DNA from: Streptomyces sp. WM4235
GTDB taxonomy: Bacteria > Actinomycetota > Actinomycetes > Streptomycetales > Streptomycetaceae
Assembly: GCF_001279725.1 (NCBI RefSeq)
Contig: NZ_LGDE01000360.1
Location: forward strand, 1 to 58,962
Direction: 5' to 3'
DNA: 58,962 bases
The position numbers and the translations under genes were made by a program. The stretch's first letter is position 1; every line of letters begins with the position of its first letter. Below are positions 1 to 9,539 of the stretch, one piece after another. The notes under the pieces were generated by a model. The model saw nothing but the letters and a program-made list of their open reading frames with translations. It made no database searches and was not told the origin of the DNA.

Positions 1-528
1 GGCCGCGGCGCCGCCGGGGGCGGTGACGTCCAGTTCGAGGGAGGGCTTGGGGCTGTTGCCGGGGGTGCAGGTGGTGGTGGTGCCCATGGCCTTGATGGTG
101 AGCACGCCGGCGGTGAAGGTGACCTTGCCGCTCTTCTTGGGGGTGTAGGTGCCCGAGAGGTCGGTGATCTTGATGGGGGTGTCGGCGGGCACGGCCTCGG
201 GGTTGGGTGGGCCGGAGACGGGGACGGAGCCCTTGTCGGCGCCGCCGACGAGGATGACGGCGCTCGGGCTCATCGCGCCCTTGCCGAGCTCGATGGGGCT
301 GGAGGAGACGCCCTTCTGGAAGGACATCGTCAGCTTGTACCCGTCGCCGGCCTTGACCGCCTTGATGTCGATGGGCGAGACGGCCGACTTGTCCCCGATG
401 GGTGTGGCGCAGTTGTAGGCGACGTCGACCACGTCGGCGTGGGCCGAGGGGGCGAGCGTCAGGACGGCCGCCGATCCGGCCAGCGCGGAGGCCAGCGCGA
501 GCGCGGTGGTGCGTTTGCGGTGGGACAC
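1..528 (-). CDS. secreted protein, C-terminus beyond window (partial)
   Basis: An export protein of unknown function, cut off by the left edge. It reads from a GTG at 528, behind a GAGGGGAAG ribosome site, to base 1 without a stop (176 codons). Residues 1-31 form a clear Sec signal peptide: SHRKR basic start, an Ala/Leu core and an SAHA cleavage site before Asp-Val. The mature part is rich in Thr, Lys, Gly and Val, looks beta-stranded, and has Cys about residue 40 (AYNCATP) and about residue 160 (TTCTPG), which could form a disulphide. It resembles the actinomycete secreted DUF6801-type proteins, but that name is a guess. An inverted repeat lies about 50 bp upstream (575-589). Confidence 0.75.
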   Translation of the reverse strand, partial: MSHRKRTTALALASALAGSAAVLTLAPSAHADVVDVAYNCATPIGDKSAVSPIDIKAVKAGDGYKLTMSFQKGVSSSPIELGKGAMSPSAVILVGGADKGSVPVSGPPNPEAVPADTPIKITDLSGTYTPKKSGKVTFTAGVLTIKAMGTTTTCTPGNSPKPSLELDVTAPGGAAA

Positions 529-574
529 CTTCGTCTTCCCCTCGAACCGTGAACCGTGGATGTCCGACAAGTTA

Positions 575-589
575 CTGACGGCACATCAG
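575..589. promoter_or_regulatory. inverted repeat upstream of the secreted-protein gene
   Basis: CTGACGGCACATCAG has arms CTGA/TCAG around seven bases and sits 47 bp upstream of the GTG at 528. Its position suits an operator or promoter-associated motif. I see no matching copy elsewhere in the window. The rest of 529-752, between this gene and the end of hutI, holds no gene I can support. Confidence 0.3.
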
Positions 590-752
590 ATTGGTGGCTC
601 AAGGTACGCCGGGGGCCTTACGGAGGGAAGACACGGGACGGGCCCGGATCGGCGGCCGGTCGGCGGGGGTTCGACGGCGCGTCGGACGCACCTGTTTCGG
701 CCGGCTCGGCCCGGTCCGGGCCCGTGGGTGCTCGTGCGCGCCCTGCTCGGGT

Positions 753-1931
753 TCAGACGGCGCGGACCCCTCGCTGCCAGACCGCGGCGACCAGCGGGAC
801 GCCGGGCCGGTAGGCGAGGTGGACGTGGCTGGGGGCGTCCAGCAGGACCAGGTCGGCGCGGGCTCCGGGGGCGAGCGTGCCGATGTCGGTGCGGCGCAGG
901 GCGCGGGCGCCGCCGGCGGTGGCGGACCAGAGCGCCTCGTCGGGGGTCATCCGCATGTCCCGGACGGCGAGCGCGATGCAGAACGGCATCGAACTCGTGT
1001 AGGAGGAGCCGGGGTTGCAGTCCGTGGACAGGGCCACGGTCACGCCCGCGTCCAGCAGGCGACGGGCGTCGGGCCACTGGGCGCGGGTGGAGAACTCGGC
1101 GCCGGGCAGCAGGGTGGCGACGGTGGTGGCCGAGGCCTGGGCGAGGGCGTCGACGTCGGCGTCCGTGAGGTGGGTGCAGTGGTCGGCGGAGGCCGCCTCC
1201 AGCTCGACGGCGAGTTGGACGCCGGGACCGTGGGAGAGCTGGTTGGCGTGGATGCGCGGGATCAGCCCGGCGGCCGCGCCGGCGGTGAGGATCGCGCGGG
1301 CCTGGTCGCCGTCGAAGGCGCCCTTCTCGCAGAACACGTCCACCCAGCGGGCGTGCGGGGCGCAGGCCGTCAGCATCTCGCCGGTGACCAGGTCCACGTA
1401 GCCGGCGGGGTCGTCGGCGTAGTCGGGGGACACGATGTGCGCGCCGAGGTAGGTGACCTCCTCGGTGTGCGCGGCGGCGATGCGCAGGGCGCGGGCCTCG
1501 TCGGCGACGGTGAGGCCGTAGCCGGACTTGGTCTCGAAGGTGGTGGTGCCCTGGCGGCGGGCCTCGTCGAGGTGGCGCAGCAGGTTGGCTTCGAGAGCGG
1601 CGTCCGTGGCGGCGCGGGTCGCGGCGACGGTGGTGCGGATGCCTCCCGCGGAGTAGGCGCGCCCGGACATCCGGGCGTTGAACTCGGCGGTGCGGTCGCC
1701 CGCGAACACCAGGTGGGAGTGGGAGTCCACGAAGCCGGGGATGACGGCCCGGCCCTCGGCGTCGACGTCCCGGTCGGCGGCGGGCGCCCGGTCGGCGGGG
1801 CCGACCCAGGCGACGCGCTCGTCCTCGATGACGACGGCCGCGTTCTCGATCAGGCCGAGAGGGCTGCCGTCGCCGAGGGCGGGGTCGTTGGTGACGAGGC
1901 TGCCGATGTTGGTGATGACGGTGGTGGTCAT
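753..1931 (-). CDS. hutI: imidazolonepropionase
   Basis: Third enzyme of histidine degradation: hydrolyses 4-imidazolone-5-propionate to N-formimino-L-glutamate in the cytoplasm. The protein is 392 aa, a normal length. It shows the amidohydrolase metal site HSH at residues 71-73 (in [12 protein letters not shown]), HANQLS and SADHCTHL further on, and the STDCNPGS Asp near the C-terminus. The ATG at 1931 follows AGAGGAAT at good spacing; reading further upstream would run through the end of hutF. It is the last gene of the operon hutU, M20 amidohydrolase, hutF, hutI, 47 bp after hutF. No hutH lies in the window. Confidence 0.96.
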   Translation of the reverse strand: MTTTVITNIGSLVTNDPALGDGSPLGLIENAAVVIEDERVAWVGPADRAPAADRDVDAEGRAVIPGFVDSHSHLVFAGDRTAEFNARMSGRAYSAGGIRTTVAATRAATDAALEANLLRHLDEARRQGTTTFETKSGYGLTVADEARALRIAAAHTEEVTYLGAHIVSPDYADDPAGYVDLVTGEMLTACAPHARWVDVFCEKGAFDGDQARAILTAGAAAGLIPRIHANQLSHGPGVQLAVELEAASADHCTHLTDADVDALAQASATTVATLLPGAEFSTRAQWPDARRLLDAGVTVALSTDCNPGSSYTSSMPFCIALAVRDMRMTPDEALWSATAGGARALRRTDIGTLAPGARADLVLLDAPSHVHLAYRPGVPLVAAVWQRGVRAV

Positions 1932-1978
1932 GATTCCTCTCGGGGTTGGCCGGGCTCCGCCCCGGATCCTTCGGCCGG

Positions 1979-3328
1979 TCAGCCTCGGACGGCTGCGATC
2001 GACTCGGAAAGGGCGGCCGCCACGTCCCCGACCAGGGTGTGCGCCCCGTCGCGGACGATGTGCCGGCCGCCCACCACGGTGTGGCGGACGTCGGCGGCGG
2101 ACGCGGCGAACACGGCGGTCTCGGCGGCCAGGCGGGGCAGCGGACCGGCGGTGCGCACGGAGTCCAGGGCGATCGTGGTGAAGTCCGCGAGGGCGCCCGT
2201 CTCCAGCCGGCCCGCGTCGGGCAGGCCCAGGGCGGCGTGCCCGTCCTCGGTGGCGGCGGAGAGCAGGGCGTGGGCCGTCCAGTGGCCGCGGGTGCGGCTG
2301 CGCAGCCGCTCGTTCAGCTCCATCGCGCGGGCCTCTTCGAGGAGGTCGATCACGGCGTGGCTGTCGCTGCCGAGGGAGAGCGGGCTGCCCGCGTGCTGGA
2401 GGCGGGTCGCGGGGCCGATGCCGTCGGCGAGGTCGCGTTCGGTGGTGGGGCACATGCAGGTGCCGGTGGAGGTTCCGCCGAGCAGGGCGATGTCGGTGTC
2501 GGTGAGGTGCGTGTTGTGGACGCCGGTGGTGCGGGGCCCGAGCACGCCGTGGTCGGAGAGGAGTTGGGTGGGGGTGCGGCCGTGGGCGGCCTGGCAGGCG
2601 TCGTTCTCGGCGGTCTGCTCCGAGAGGTGGACGTGCAGGGGTGCCCTCCGTTCCTGGGCCCATTGGGCGACGGTGGCCAGTTGGTCGGCGGGCACCGCGC
2701 GCACCGAGTGGATCGCGGCGCCGATCAGGGCGTGCGCGCGGGGCTTGAGGGCGGTGACCCGTTCGGCCCAGGCGTCGGCGGTGCCGTCGGAGAACCGCCG
2801 CTGGTGCGGTTCGGGTGCCTTGCCGAAGCCCGAGGAGAGGTAGGCGGTGTCGAGGAGGGTGATGCGGATGCCGGCCGCGGCGGCGGCCTCGATCAGCGCC
2901 TCGCCCATGGCGTTGGGGTCGGCGTAGGGGGCGCCGCCGGGCGCGTGGTGGACGTAGTGGAACTCGCCGACGTTGGTGACGCCGGCGAGGGCCATCTCCG
3001 CGTACACCGCGCGGGCCAGCGCGAAGTAGCTGTCGGGGGTGAGGTTCTGGGCGAACTTGTACATGAAGTCGCGCCAGGTCCAGAAGGTGCCGCTGCCGAC
3101 CTGGACCGTGCCCCGCAGGGCGCGGTGGAAGGCGTGGGAGTGCGCGTTGGCCAGGCCCGGGACGGTGAGGCCGCGCAGCACCTCCGCGCCGGGGGGCGGG
3201 GCCGGGGTGTCGGTGCGCAGGGCGGCGATGCGCCCGTCGGCGTCCACGTCCAGGGCGACGCCCGGCTCGACGTGGGTGCCGAGCCAGGCGTGTTCCAGCC
3301 AGTACGTCTTGTGTGCGGTCACCTGCAC
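1979..3328 (-). CDS. hutF: formimidoylglutamate deiminase
   Basis: Hydrolyses N-formimino-L-glutamate to N-formyl-L-glutamate and ammonia, the five-step branch of histidine catabolism. The protein is 449 aa and belongs to the amidohydrolase superfamily. Metal ligands are visible as HSH at residues 63-65 ([12 protein letters not shown]), HVHLSEQ, HNTHLTD and GSDSHAVID. The GTG start overlaps the end of the upstream M20 gene by 10 bases, indicating translational coupling. Its presence means the pathway here goes through formylglutamate, which then needs a deformylase; the adjacent amidohydrolase is the obvious candidate. Confidence 0.93.
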   Translation of the reverse strand: MQVTAHKTYWLEHAWLGTHVEPGVALDVDADGRIAALRTDTPAPPPGAEVLRGLTVPGLANAHSHAFHRALRGTVQVGSGTFWTWRDFMYKFAQNLTPDSYFALARAVYAEMALAGVTNVGEFHYVHHAPGGAPYADPNAMGEALIEAAAAAGIRITLLDTAYLSSGFGKAPEPHQRRFSDGTADAWAERVTALKPRAHALIGAAIHSVRAVPADQLATVAQWAQERRAPLHVHLSEQTAENDACQAAHGRTPTQLLSDHGVLGPRTTGVHNTHLTDTDIALLGGTSTGTCMCPTTERDLADGIGPATRLQHAGSPLSLGSDSHAVIDLLEEARAMELNERLRSRTRGHWTAHALLSAATEDGHAALGLPDAGRLETGALADFTTIALDSVRTAGPLPRLAAETAVFAASAADVRHTVVGGRHIVRDGAHTLVGDVAAALSESIAAVRG

Positions 3329-4548
3329 GCGAGTCCTTCCAGTACGTCGGCGAGGGCCAGGACTCCGGCCACGCAGTCGTCCTCGGCGGCGAACTCCTTC
3401 GGGGAGTGGGAGACGCCGGTCGGGTTCCGTACGAACAGCATCGCGGTCGGGACGGCGGCGGAGAGGATTCCCGCGTCGTGTCCCGCGCCGGTGCCGAGGA
3501 CGGGCAGGGATCCGCCGAGGATCCGGTTCAGTTCGTCGCGCAGGGCGTGTTCGAACTCGACGACCGGGGTGAAGGACTCCCGGACGATGTCGAGGTCGAT
3601 GCCGTCCTGGTCGGCGCGTTCGCGGGCGGCCTTCTCGATGGCCGTGACGACCGTGTCGAGGGTGGCCTGGTCGGCGGCGCGCGAGTCGAGCCAGCCGCGG
3701 ACCAGCGAGGGGATGGCGTTGACCCCGTTGGGTTCGACGGCGATCTTCCCGAAGGTGGCGACGGCTCCGGCGAGGGCGGCCTCGGTGCGGGCGGCCAGCA
3801 CGGTCGCCGCGTACGTGAGCATGGGGTCGCGGCGGTCGACGAGGCGGGTGGTGCCCGCGTGGTTGGCCTCGCCGTGGAAGTCGAAGCGCCAGCGGCCGTG
3901 CGGCCAGATCGCGGAGGCGATGCCGACCCGGTCCCCGGACAGGTCCAGGGCCCGGCCCTGTTCGACGTGGAGTTCGACGAAGGCGCCGATGCGGGCGAGG
4001 CGCTCGGGGTCGGCGCCGATCGTCTCGGGGTCGTACCCGGCGGACTCCATGGCGCGGGGCAGGGTGATCCCGTCCGCGTCGCGGAGCTCGTACGCCTTCT
4101 CCTTGGTCAGTTGCCCGGCCGCGAGGCGGGAGCCGACGCAGGCGAGGCCGAAGCGGGCGCCTTCCTCGTCACCGAAGTTGGTGATGGCCAGGGGCCTGGA
4201 GAACTCCGCTCCCCTCCGGCGGAGTTCGTCCAGGGCCGCGAAGGAGGACACCACGCCGAGGGGGCCGTCGAAGGCCCCGCCGTCGGGGACGGAGTCCAGG
4301 TGCGAGCCGGTGACGACGGCGTCGCCCGCGAGGGGGTCGCCGAGCCAGGCCCACTGGTTGCCGTTGCGGTCCGTCTCGTAGGTGAGACCGCGGGCCTCGG
4401 CCTGGGCCTGGAACCAGGTGCGGCAGTCGGCGTCGGCGCCGGTCCAGGCGTGCCGGCGGTAGCCGCCGGAGTCGGCGTGCCGGCCGATGGGGGCGAGCTC
4501 GTCCCACATGGAGTGGAACGAGGTCGCCCCGGCGGGGTGGTCGCTCAC
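3319..4548 (-). CDS. M20-family amidohydrolase (allantoate/carbamoylase type), possible formylglutamate hydrolase
   Basis: Zinc-dependent amidase of the M20 allantoate amidohydrolase / N-carbamoyl-amino-acid hydrolase family, 409 aa. Visible metal and catalytic residues are H83 and D94 ([15 protein letters not shown]), E128/E129 (GDEEGARFG), ELHVEQG near residue 195 and GVSHSPKE near the C-terminus, so it should be active. The GTG start overlaps the hutU stop by four bases (GTGA) and its end overlaps hutF. Databases usually call such genes allantoate amidohydrolase, but no purine-degradation gene is near. I infer that it takes the place of HutG, cleaving N-formyl-L-glutamate to glutamate and formate. 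Family assignment is firm; substrate is inference. Confidence 0.85.
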   Translation of the reverse strand: MSDHPAGATSFHSMWDELAPIGRHADSGGYRRHAWTGADADCRTWFQAQAEARGLTYETDRNGNQWAWLGDPLAGDAVVTGSHLDSVPDGGAFDGPLGVVSSFAALDELRRRGAEFSRPLAITNFGDEEGARFGLACVGSRLAAGQLTKEKAYELRDADGITLPRAMESAGYDPETIGADPERLARIGAFVELHVEQGRALDLSGDRVGIASAIWPHGRWRFDFHGEANHAGTTRLVDRRDPMLTYAATVLAARTEAALAGAVATFGKIAVEPNGVNAIPSLVRGWLDSRAADQATLDTVVTAIEKAARERADQDGIDLDIVRESFTPVVEFEHALRDELNRILGGSLPVLGTGAGHDAGILSAAVPTAMLFVRNPTGVSHSPKEFAAEDDCVAGVLALADVLEGLACR

Positions 4549-6209
4549 GCGTCGTCGCCCTCGCGCATGGGGACGCGGACGCCGCGGTCGTCGGCCACCG
4601 ACTCGGCGATGTCGTAGCCCGCGTCGACGTGGCGGATGACGCCCATGCCCGGGTCGTTGGTCAGGACGCGGCGGATCTTCTCGCCGGCGAGCTTCGTGCC
4701 GTCCGCGACGGTGACCTGGCCGGCGTGGATGGAGCGGCCCATGCCGACGCCGCCGCCGTGGTGGATGGAGACCCAGGAGGCGCCGGAGGCGACGTTGACC
4801 ATGGCGTTGAGCAGCGGCCAGTCCGCGATGGCGTCGGAGCCGTCGAGCATGGCCTCGGTCTCGCGGTACGGGGAGGCCACCGAGCCGCAGTCCAGGTGGT
4901 CGCGGCCGATGACCAGCGGGGCGGCCAGGGTGCCGTCGGCGACCATCTCGTTGAAGCGCTCGCCGGCCTTGTCGCGCTCGCCGTAGCCGAGCCAGCAGAT
5001 GCGGGCGGGCAGGCCCTGGAAGTGGACGCGTTCGCCGGCCATCTTGATCCAGCGGTGCAGGGACTCGTTCTCGGGGAAGAGGTCGAGCATCGCCTTGTCG
5101 GTCTTGTGGATGTCCGAGGCCTCGCCGGACAGGGCGGCCCAGCGGAAGGGGCCCTTGCCCTCGCAGAACAGCGGGCGGATGTAGGCGGGGACGAAGCCGG
5201 GGAAGGCGAAGGCGCGGTCGTAGCCGGCGAGCTGGGCCTCGCCGCGGATGGAGTTGCCGTAGTCGAAGACCTCGGCGCCGGCGTCCATGAAGCCGACCAT
5301 GGCCTCGACGTGCGTGGCCATGGACTCGCGGGCGCGGGTGGTGAAGCCCGCCGGGTCCTTGGCCGCGTAGTCCGCCATGTCGTCGAAGTCGACGCCGACG
5401 GGGAGGTAGGCGAGCGGGTCGTGGGCGGAGGTCTGGTCCGTCACGATGTCGATCGGGGCGCCTTCGGCGAGCATCTGCGGCAGCAGGTCGGCCGCGTTGC
5501 CGAGCAGACCGATGGAGAGCGGCTTGCGGGCGTCACGGGCCTCGACGGCCAGCTGGAGCGCGTGGCGCAGGTTGTCGGCCTTGACGTCGAGGTAGCGGTG
5601 CTCGATGCGGCGGTCGATGGCGCGCGGGTCGACGTCGATGCAGATCGCGACGCCGTCGTTCATGGTGACGGCCAGCGGCTGGGCGCCGCCCATGCCGCCG
5701 AGGCCGGCGGTGAGGGTGATGGTGCCGGCGAGCGTGCCGTTGAACTTCTTCGCGGCGACGGCGGCGAATGTCTCGTAGGTGCCCTGGAGGATGCCCTGGG
5801 TGCCGATGTAGATCCAGGAACCGGCGGTCATCTGGCCGTACATGGTGAGGCCGAGGTGCTCCAGGCGGCGGAACTCCTCCCAGTTGGCCCAGTCGCCGAC
5901 CAGGTTGGAGTTGGCGAGCAGGACGCGCGGCGCCCACTCGTGGGTCTGCATCACGCCGACCGGGCGGCCGGACTGGACGAGCATCGTCTCGTCCTGCTTC
6001 AGGGTCCGCAGGGTGCGGACCATGGCGTCGTACGAGCGCCAGTCGCGCGCGGCCTTGCCGGTGCCGCCGTAGACGACGAGCTTGTCGGGGTGCTCGGCGA
6101 CCTCGGGGTCGAGGTTGTTCTGGAGCATCCGCAGCGCGGCCTCCTGCTGCCATCCCAGGGTGCTGAGTTCGGTGCCTCGCGCGGCCCGTACGGGGCGGGG
6201 TCCTGACAT
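4545..6209 (-). CDS. hutU: urocanate hydratase
   Basis: Second enzyme of histidine degradation: adds water to urocanate to give imidazolonepropionate, using tightly bound NAD+. The protein is 554 aa, the usual length. It shows the Gly-rich segment [17 protein letters not shown] and the active-site Cys in [15 protein letters not shown]. The ATG at 6209 is preceded by GGAGGCACCCGCC. It is the first gene of the operon and overlaps the M20 gene by four bases. The promoter must lie in 6210-6305, which contains the palindrome CTGAATAGATTCAG. Confidence 0.97.
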   Translation of the reverse strand: MSGPRPVRAARGTELSTLGWQQEAALRMLQNNLDPEVAEHPDKLVVYGGTGKAARDWRSYDAMVRTLRTLKQDETMLVQSGRPVGVMQTHEWAPRVLLANSNLVGDWANWEEFRRLEHLGLTMYGQMTAGSWIYIGTQGILQGTYETFAAVAAKKFNGTLAGTITLTAGLGGMGGAQPLAVTMNDGVAICIDVDPRAIDRRIEHRYLDVKADNLRHALQLAVEARDARKPLSIGLLGNAADLLPQMLAEGAPIDIVTDQTSAHDPLAYLPVGVDFDDMADYAAKDPAGFTTRARESMATHVEAMVGFMDAGAEVFDYGNSIRGEAQLAGYDRAFAFPGFVPAYIRPLFCEGKGPFRWAALSGEASDIHKTDKAMLDLFPENESLHRWIKMAGERVHFQGLPARICWLGYGERDKAGERFNEMVADGTLAAPLVIGRDHLDCGSVASPYRETEAMLDGSDAIADWPLLNAMVNVASGASWVSIHHGGGVGMGRSIHAGQVTVADGTKLAGEKIRRVLTNDPGMGVIRHVDAGYDIAESVADDRGVRVPMREGDDA

Positions 6210-6257
6210 GGCGGGTGCCTCCTCCGGTGTGGGTCAATCCATTCACATCCTGACCTC

Positions 6258-6275
6258 CTGAATAGATTCAGTCAA
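6258..6275. promoter_or_regulatory. palindromic operator in the hutU / decarboxylase intergenic region
   Basis: CTGAATAGATTCAG (6258-6271) is a perfect inverted repeat with a two-base centre, followed by TCAA. It lies 49 bp upstream of hutU and 35 bp upstream of the divergent decarboxylase. The same core, TGAATATTCAGTCA, recurs at 10409-10422 upstream of the RpiR-type regulator. The shared motif suggests that this regulator controls hut and itself; this is inference from the match only. Confidence 0.55.
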
Positions 6276-6305
6276 CAGCTGCGGCCGGCCCCGCCGAATG
6301 ATGGG

Positions 6306-7655
6306 ATGGCGGACATGGCCGCCGACACGCACGCGCAGAGCGCCTCCACCCGCCGGGACCGGGCCGTACGGGCCGCCGCGCGGCAGGGCCTCCTGGACAC
6401 GGAACCGCTGGTCTGCCTGCTGGACACCGCCGGGATCCGCGCGTCGGCCGGCGCGCTGACCCGCGCGTTCGCCGACGCCCTGCCGGCCGGCGCCCCCGTC
6501 CTGCACGCCTTCGCGGTGAAGGCCTGCCCCCTGGTCCCGGTGCTGCGGCTGCTCTCCTCGGTCGGCGTCGGCTGCGAGGTGGCCAGCGCCGGCGAGCTGG
6601 CGCTGGCCCGGGCGGCCGGGGTCGCGCCGGAGCACACCGTGCTGGACTCCCCCGCCAAGACCCCGGCGGAACTCCGCGAGGCCCTCGCCCTGGGCATCGC
6701 CGTCAACGCCGACAACGGGCAGGAGCTGCGCCGCATCGACGCCCTGGTCGCGGCGGCCCCCACCCGGTCCCCGATCGGCGTACGGATCAACCCGCAGACC
6801 GGCGCGGGCGCCATCGACGCCCTGTCCACGGCCACGGCCACCTCGAAGTTCGGCGTCCCGCTGCGCGACCCGGGCGCGCGCGAGTGGCTGCTGCGGGCGT
6901 ACGCGGATCGGCCGTGGCTCACCCGGCTGCACACCCACTCGGGCTCCCAGGGCGTGCCCCTGCCGTTGATCGCGGAGGGGGTGCGGGAGCTGTACGCCCT
7001 GGCCGAGGAGATCAACGCGGCGGCCGGGCGGCGGCAGGTCGACACCCTCGACATCGGGGGCGGGCTGCCGGTGAACTTCTCCTCGGACGCCGAGACCCCG
7101 ACGTACGCGCAGTACGTGGCGGCCCTGCGGGCCGCGGCGCCCGGCCTGTTCTCGGGCGCCTACGGCCTGGTCACGGAGTTCGGCCGCTCCCTGACCGCCA
7201 AGCACGGGCTGGTCCTGGCACGGGTCGAGTACACGAAGGCGACCGGCGGCCGGCCCATCGCCCTCACGCACGCCGGGGTCCAGGTCGCCACCCGCACGGT
7301 GTACGCCCCGGCGGCCTGGCCGCTGCGGATCCTCCCGTACGACGCCAAGGGCCTCCCGAAGACCGGGACCCCCGTCCCCCAGGACGTCGCGGGCCCGGCC
7401 TGCTTCGCGGGGGACCTGCTGGCCACGGCGCGGGAGCTGCCGGAACTGGCCCCGGGTGACCTGGTCGCCGTACCGGACACCGGCGCGTACTTCTTCACCG
7501 CCCACCACGGCTACAACAGCCTTCCCCGACCGGCGGTCCACGGCTTCACGGTGGACGCCGCCGGAGCGGTCCGCTTCGCCCCGGTCCGCCCGGCGCAGCC
7601 GCTGTCCGCGATCGTCGCCGAGGCGGGCGGCGCGAACCCGGACGCCCTCCTGTGA
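6306..7655 (+). CDS. PLP-dependent diaminopimelate/ornithine decarboxylase-family protein
   Basis: Fold-type III PLP decarboxylase, 449 aa. The PLP lysine is K72 in FAVKAC (usually YAVKAN). HTHSGSQG, the phosphate-binding GGGLP, EFGRSL in place of the common EPGR, and a C-terminal GPACFAGD carrying the catalytic Cys are also visible. The N-terminal barrel runs to about residue 290, followed by the beta domain. Substrate is not settled: DAP, ornithine or another amino acid are possible. A canonical lysA would normally sit with thrA/hom, so this is probably a specialised paralogue. ATG 6306 has a poor ribosome site; ATG 6315 is an alternative. It is divergent from hutU and convergent with the TetR gene. 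Confidence 0.8.
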   Translation: MADMAADTHAQSASTRRDRAVRAAARQGLLDTEPLVCLLDTAGIRASAGALTRAFADALPAGAPVLHAFAVKACPLVPVLRLLSSVGVGCEVASAGELALARAAGVAPEHTVLDSPAKTPAELREALALGIAVNADNGQELRRIDALVAAAPTRSPIGVRINPQTGAGAIDALSTATATSKFGVPLRDPGAREWLLRAYADRPWLTRLHTHSGSQGVPLPLIAEGVRELYALAEEINAAAGRRQVDTLDIGGGLPVNFSSDAETPTYAQYVAALRAAAPGLFSGAYGLVTEFGRSLTAKHGLVLARVEYTKATGGRPIALTHAGVQVATRTVYAPAAWPLRILPYDAKGLPKTGTPVPQDVAGPACFAGDLLATARELPELAPGDLVAVPDTGAYFFTAHHGYNSLPRPAVHGFTVDAAGAVRFAPVRPAQPLSAIVAEAGGANPDALL

Positions 7656-7674
7656 AACCGCGGGGGCCCCGGCG

Positions 7675-8247
7675 TCAGCCGGACTCGGCGAGCGTCGCGC
7701 GCACCGCCGGGGTCAGCCCGGCCACCACCGCGTCCGCGCTCAGCGTCACCACCCCCGGCAGCCGCAGCAGGTAGCGGGCCAGCCCCAGCCCGAGCAGTTG
7801 GGCGGCGACCAGTCCGGCGACCCGCGCCGCCCGCTCCGGGCCCAGCGCGGCGGCCAGCGCCGGCGCGACCTGCCCGGCGAACGTCTCCCGCATCCGCTGC
7901 GCGGCCCGCTCGTTGGTGACGGCCGAGCGCAGCAGGACCAGGAGCGCGTCGTCGGACGGGTCCCCTTCCCAGCGCTCGACGAAGTGGCGCACCAGCGCCT
8001 GCGGCAGTTCCGACTCCGGTACGGCGCCCAGGTCCGGCAGCCGCAGGTCCACGGCCAGGGCCGCGTCGAACAGCTTCTCCTTGTTGCCGAAGTACCGCAT
8101 GACCATCGAAGGGTCGATGTCGGCGTCGGCGGCGACGGCCCGGATCGTCGTGCGCTCGTACCCCTGTGCGGCGAACCGTTCGCGCGCCGCCCGCAGGATC
8201 GCCGCCCTGGTCTGCGCGCCCCTGCTCCCCACCTCGTGTGCTGCCAT
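7675..8247 (-). CDS. TetR-family transcriptional regulator
   Basis: A 190-aa repressor-type protein. The N-terminal helix-turn-helix covers roughly residues 10-55 (RAAILRAARERFAAQGYERTTI, then DPSMVMRYFGNKEKLF), followed by an alpha-helical ligand domain of the TetR_C type. The ATG at 8247 lies inside the first operator repeat. It is divergent from the FAD monooxygenase at 8354, with two copies of a long palindromic element between them, so the likely role is ligand-released repression of that enzyme and of itself. Its ligand is unknown. Confidence 0.92.
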   Translation of the reverse strand: MAAHEVGSRGAQTRAAILRAARERFAAQGYERTTIRAVAADADIDPSMVMRYFGNKEKLFDAALAVDLRLPDLGAVPESELPQALVRHFVERWEGDPSDDALLVLLRSAVTNERAAQRMRETFAGQVAPALAAALGPERAARVAGLVAAQLLGLGLARYLLRLPGVVTLSADAVVAGLTPAVRATLAESG

Positions 8248-8279
8248 GTCAACGAATGTAGGCCAACGATCGTTGACAT
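8246..8279. promoter_or_regulatory. TetR operator, copy 1
   Basis: Ten-base perfect arms ATGTCAACGA / TCGTTGACAT flank 14 bases, and a second palindrome, CAACGATCGTTG, sits at 8264-8275. It covers the TetR start codon, a typical autorepressor position. The segment 8248-8280 aligns without gaps to a second copy at 8305-8337. Confidence 0.75.
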
Positions 8280-8304
8280 GCCACCGAAGCAGGCGCACCC
8301 TGAA

Positions 8305-8337
8305 GTCAACAGACGTTGGCCAACACCCGTTGGCATC
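8305..8337. promoter_or_regulatory. TetR operator, copy 2
   Basis: Direct repeat of copy 1, 57 bp away. GTCAAC, eight bases, GCCAAC, four bases and then GTTG.CAT line up in register. It contains the palindrome GTTGGCCAAC (8315-8324) and lies just upstream of the GGAGGAGGC ribosome site of the monooxygenase. Occupancy should block transcription or initiation of that gene. Confidence 0.65.
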
Positions 8338-8353
8338 CCGGAGGAGGCATCCC

Positions 8354-9508
8354 GTGACCCGTCCCGCACTCCCCGCCCGCACCGAGGTCGCCGTCGTCGG
8401 CGCCGGCCCCACCGGTCTCGCGCTCGCCGTCACCCTCGCCCGGGCCGGCATCGACTTCGTGCTCCTCGACCGGCAGGCCGAAGGGGCCAACACCTCCCGC
8501 GCGGCCGTCGTCCACGCCCGCACCCTGGAGGTCCTCGACGAACTGGACCCGTCCGGCGCGCTCTCCGCCGAACTGATCGGCCGCGGCATCCCCGTCACCC
8601 GGTTCCGGATCCGCGACGGCGCCCGCGTCCTGACCGCGATCCCCTTCGACGGGCTGCGGACCGCCCACCCGTACGCGCTGATGGTCCCCCAGTACGAGAC
8701 CGAGGCGGTGCTGCTCGACCGGCTGCGCGCGCTGGGCGGCGAGGTCCACCGCCCGTACCAGGTCACCGCCCTCACCCAGGACGACCAGGGCGTCACCCTG
8801 ACCACCGCGACCGGCGAGACCCTGCGCGCCGACCACGTCGTGGGCGCCGACGGCATGCACAGCGTCGTCCGCGAGGCGGCCGGGATCGGCTTCACCGGCA
8901 GCTCGTACGAGGAGTCCTTCGCCCTCGCCGACGTCACCATGGACTGGGCGCCGGGCCGACGGGAGGTCTCGCTGACCTTCGGCGCGGCCGGGCTGACCGT
9001 GGTCGCCCCGCTGCCGGGCGAGGGCGGCCGGCGCTACCGGATCGTCGCCACCGCGGACAGGGCGCCGGCCGAACCGGACCTCGGCTTCGTCCAGGCGCTC
9101 CTGGACGAGCGCGCGCCGGGACAGGCCCGCGTCACCGGGGTCCTGTGGTCCTCCCGGTTCCGCGTCCACCACCGGGTCGCCGACCGCTACCGCGCCGGAC
9201 GGATGCTGCTCGCCGGGGACGCCGCCCACGTGCACAGCCCGGCCGGCGGGCAGGGCATGAACACCGGCATCCAGGACGGCCACGCCCTCGGCCGGGCCCT
9301 GACCAACGGCCGCCTCGACTCGTACGAGGCGACGCGCCGCCCCGTCGCCCTGCGGGTGGTGGCCTTCACCGACCGGATGACCCGCGTCGCGACCACCCGC
9401 AACCCGGTCCTGCGCGCCGTGCGCAACACCGCGCTGCCCGTGCTGGGCCGCGTCCCGGTGCTGCGCGACCGTCTCGCCAACGAGCTCGCCGAGCTGGACT
9501 ACCGCTGA
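8354..9508 (+). CDS. FAD-dependent aromatic monooxygenase (PHBH/PheA fold)
   Basis: Group A flavoprotein hydroxylase, 384 aa, expected to hydroxylate an aromatic or polyketide substrate using NAD(P)H and O2. It shows the FAD dinucleotide motif VVGAGPTGLAL (GxGxxG at residues 16-21), a DG-type segment in VVGADGMHSVVR and the second FAD motif GDAAHVHSPAGGQGMNTG near residue 285. The length is short for the family because the C-terminal thioredoxin-like domain is absent. GTG 8354 follows GGAGGAGGC at ideal spacing; reading upstream would cross the operators. Probably regulated by the divergent TetR protein. Substrate unknown; detoxification is as likely as biosynthesis. Confidence 0.9.
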   Translation: MTRPALPARTEVAVVGAGPTGLALAVTLARAGIDFVLLDRQAEGANTSRAAVVHARTLEVLDELDPSGALSAELIGRGIPVTRFRIRDGARVLTAIPFDGLRTAHPYALMVPQYETEAVLLDRLRALGGEVHRPYQVTALTQDDQGVTLTTATGETLRADHVVGADGMHSVVREAAGIGFTGSSYEESFALADVTMDWAPGRREVSLTFGAAGLTVVAPLPGEGGRRYRIVATADRAPAEPDLGFVQALLDERAPGQARVTGVLWSSRFRVHHRVADRYRAGRMLLAGDAAHVHSPAGGQGMNTGIQDGHALGRALTNGRLDSYEATRRPVALRVVAFTDRMTRVATTRNPVLRAVRNTALPVLGRVPVLRDRLANELAELDYR

Positions 9509-9539
9509 GCGGCGGCCCCGCACCAACCCCGGCGCGTCC

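Noticed and set aside
591..2843. Long plus-strand open frame opposite hutI and hutF
   Set aside because: Shadow frame in high-GC DNA: Gly/Val/Ala-rich, no domain, while both minus-strand genes have catalytic motifs and ribosome sites.
3319..4548. Purine-degradation (allantoate) role for the M20 enzyme
   Set aside because: No purine catabolism genes nearby; tight overlap with hutU and hutF favours a histidine-pathway role.
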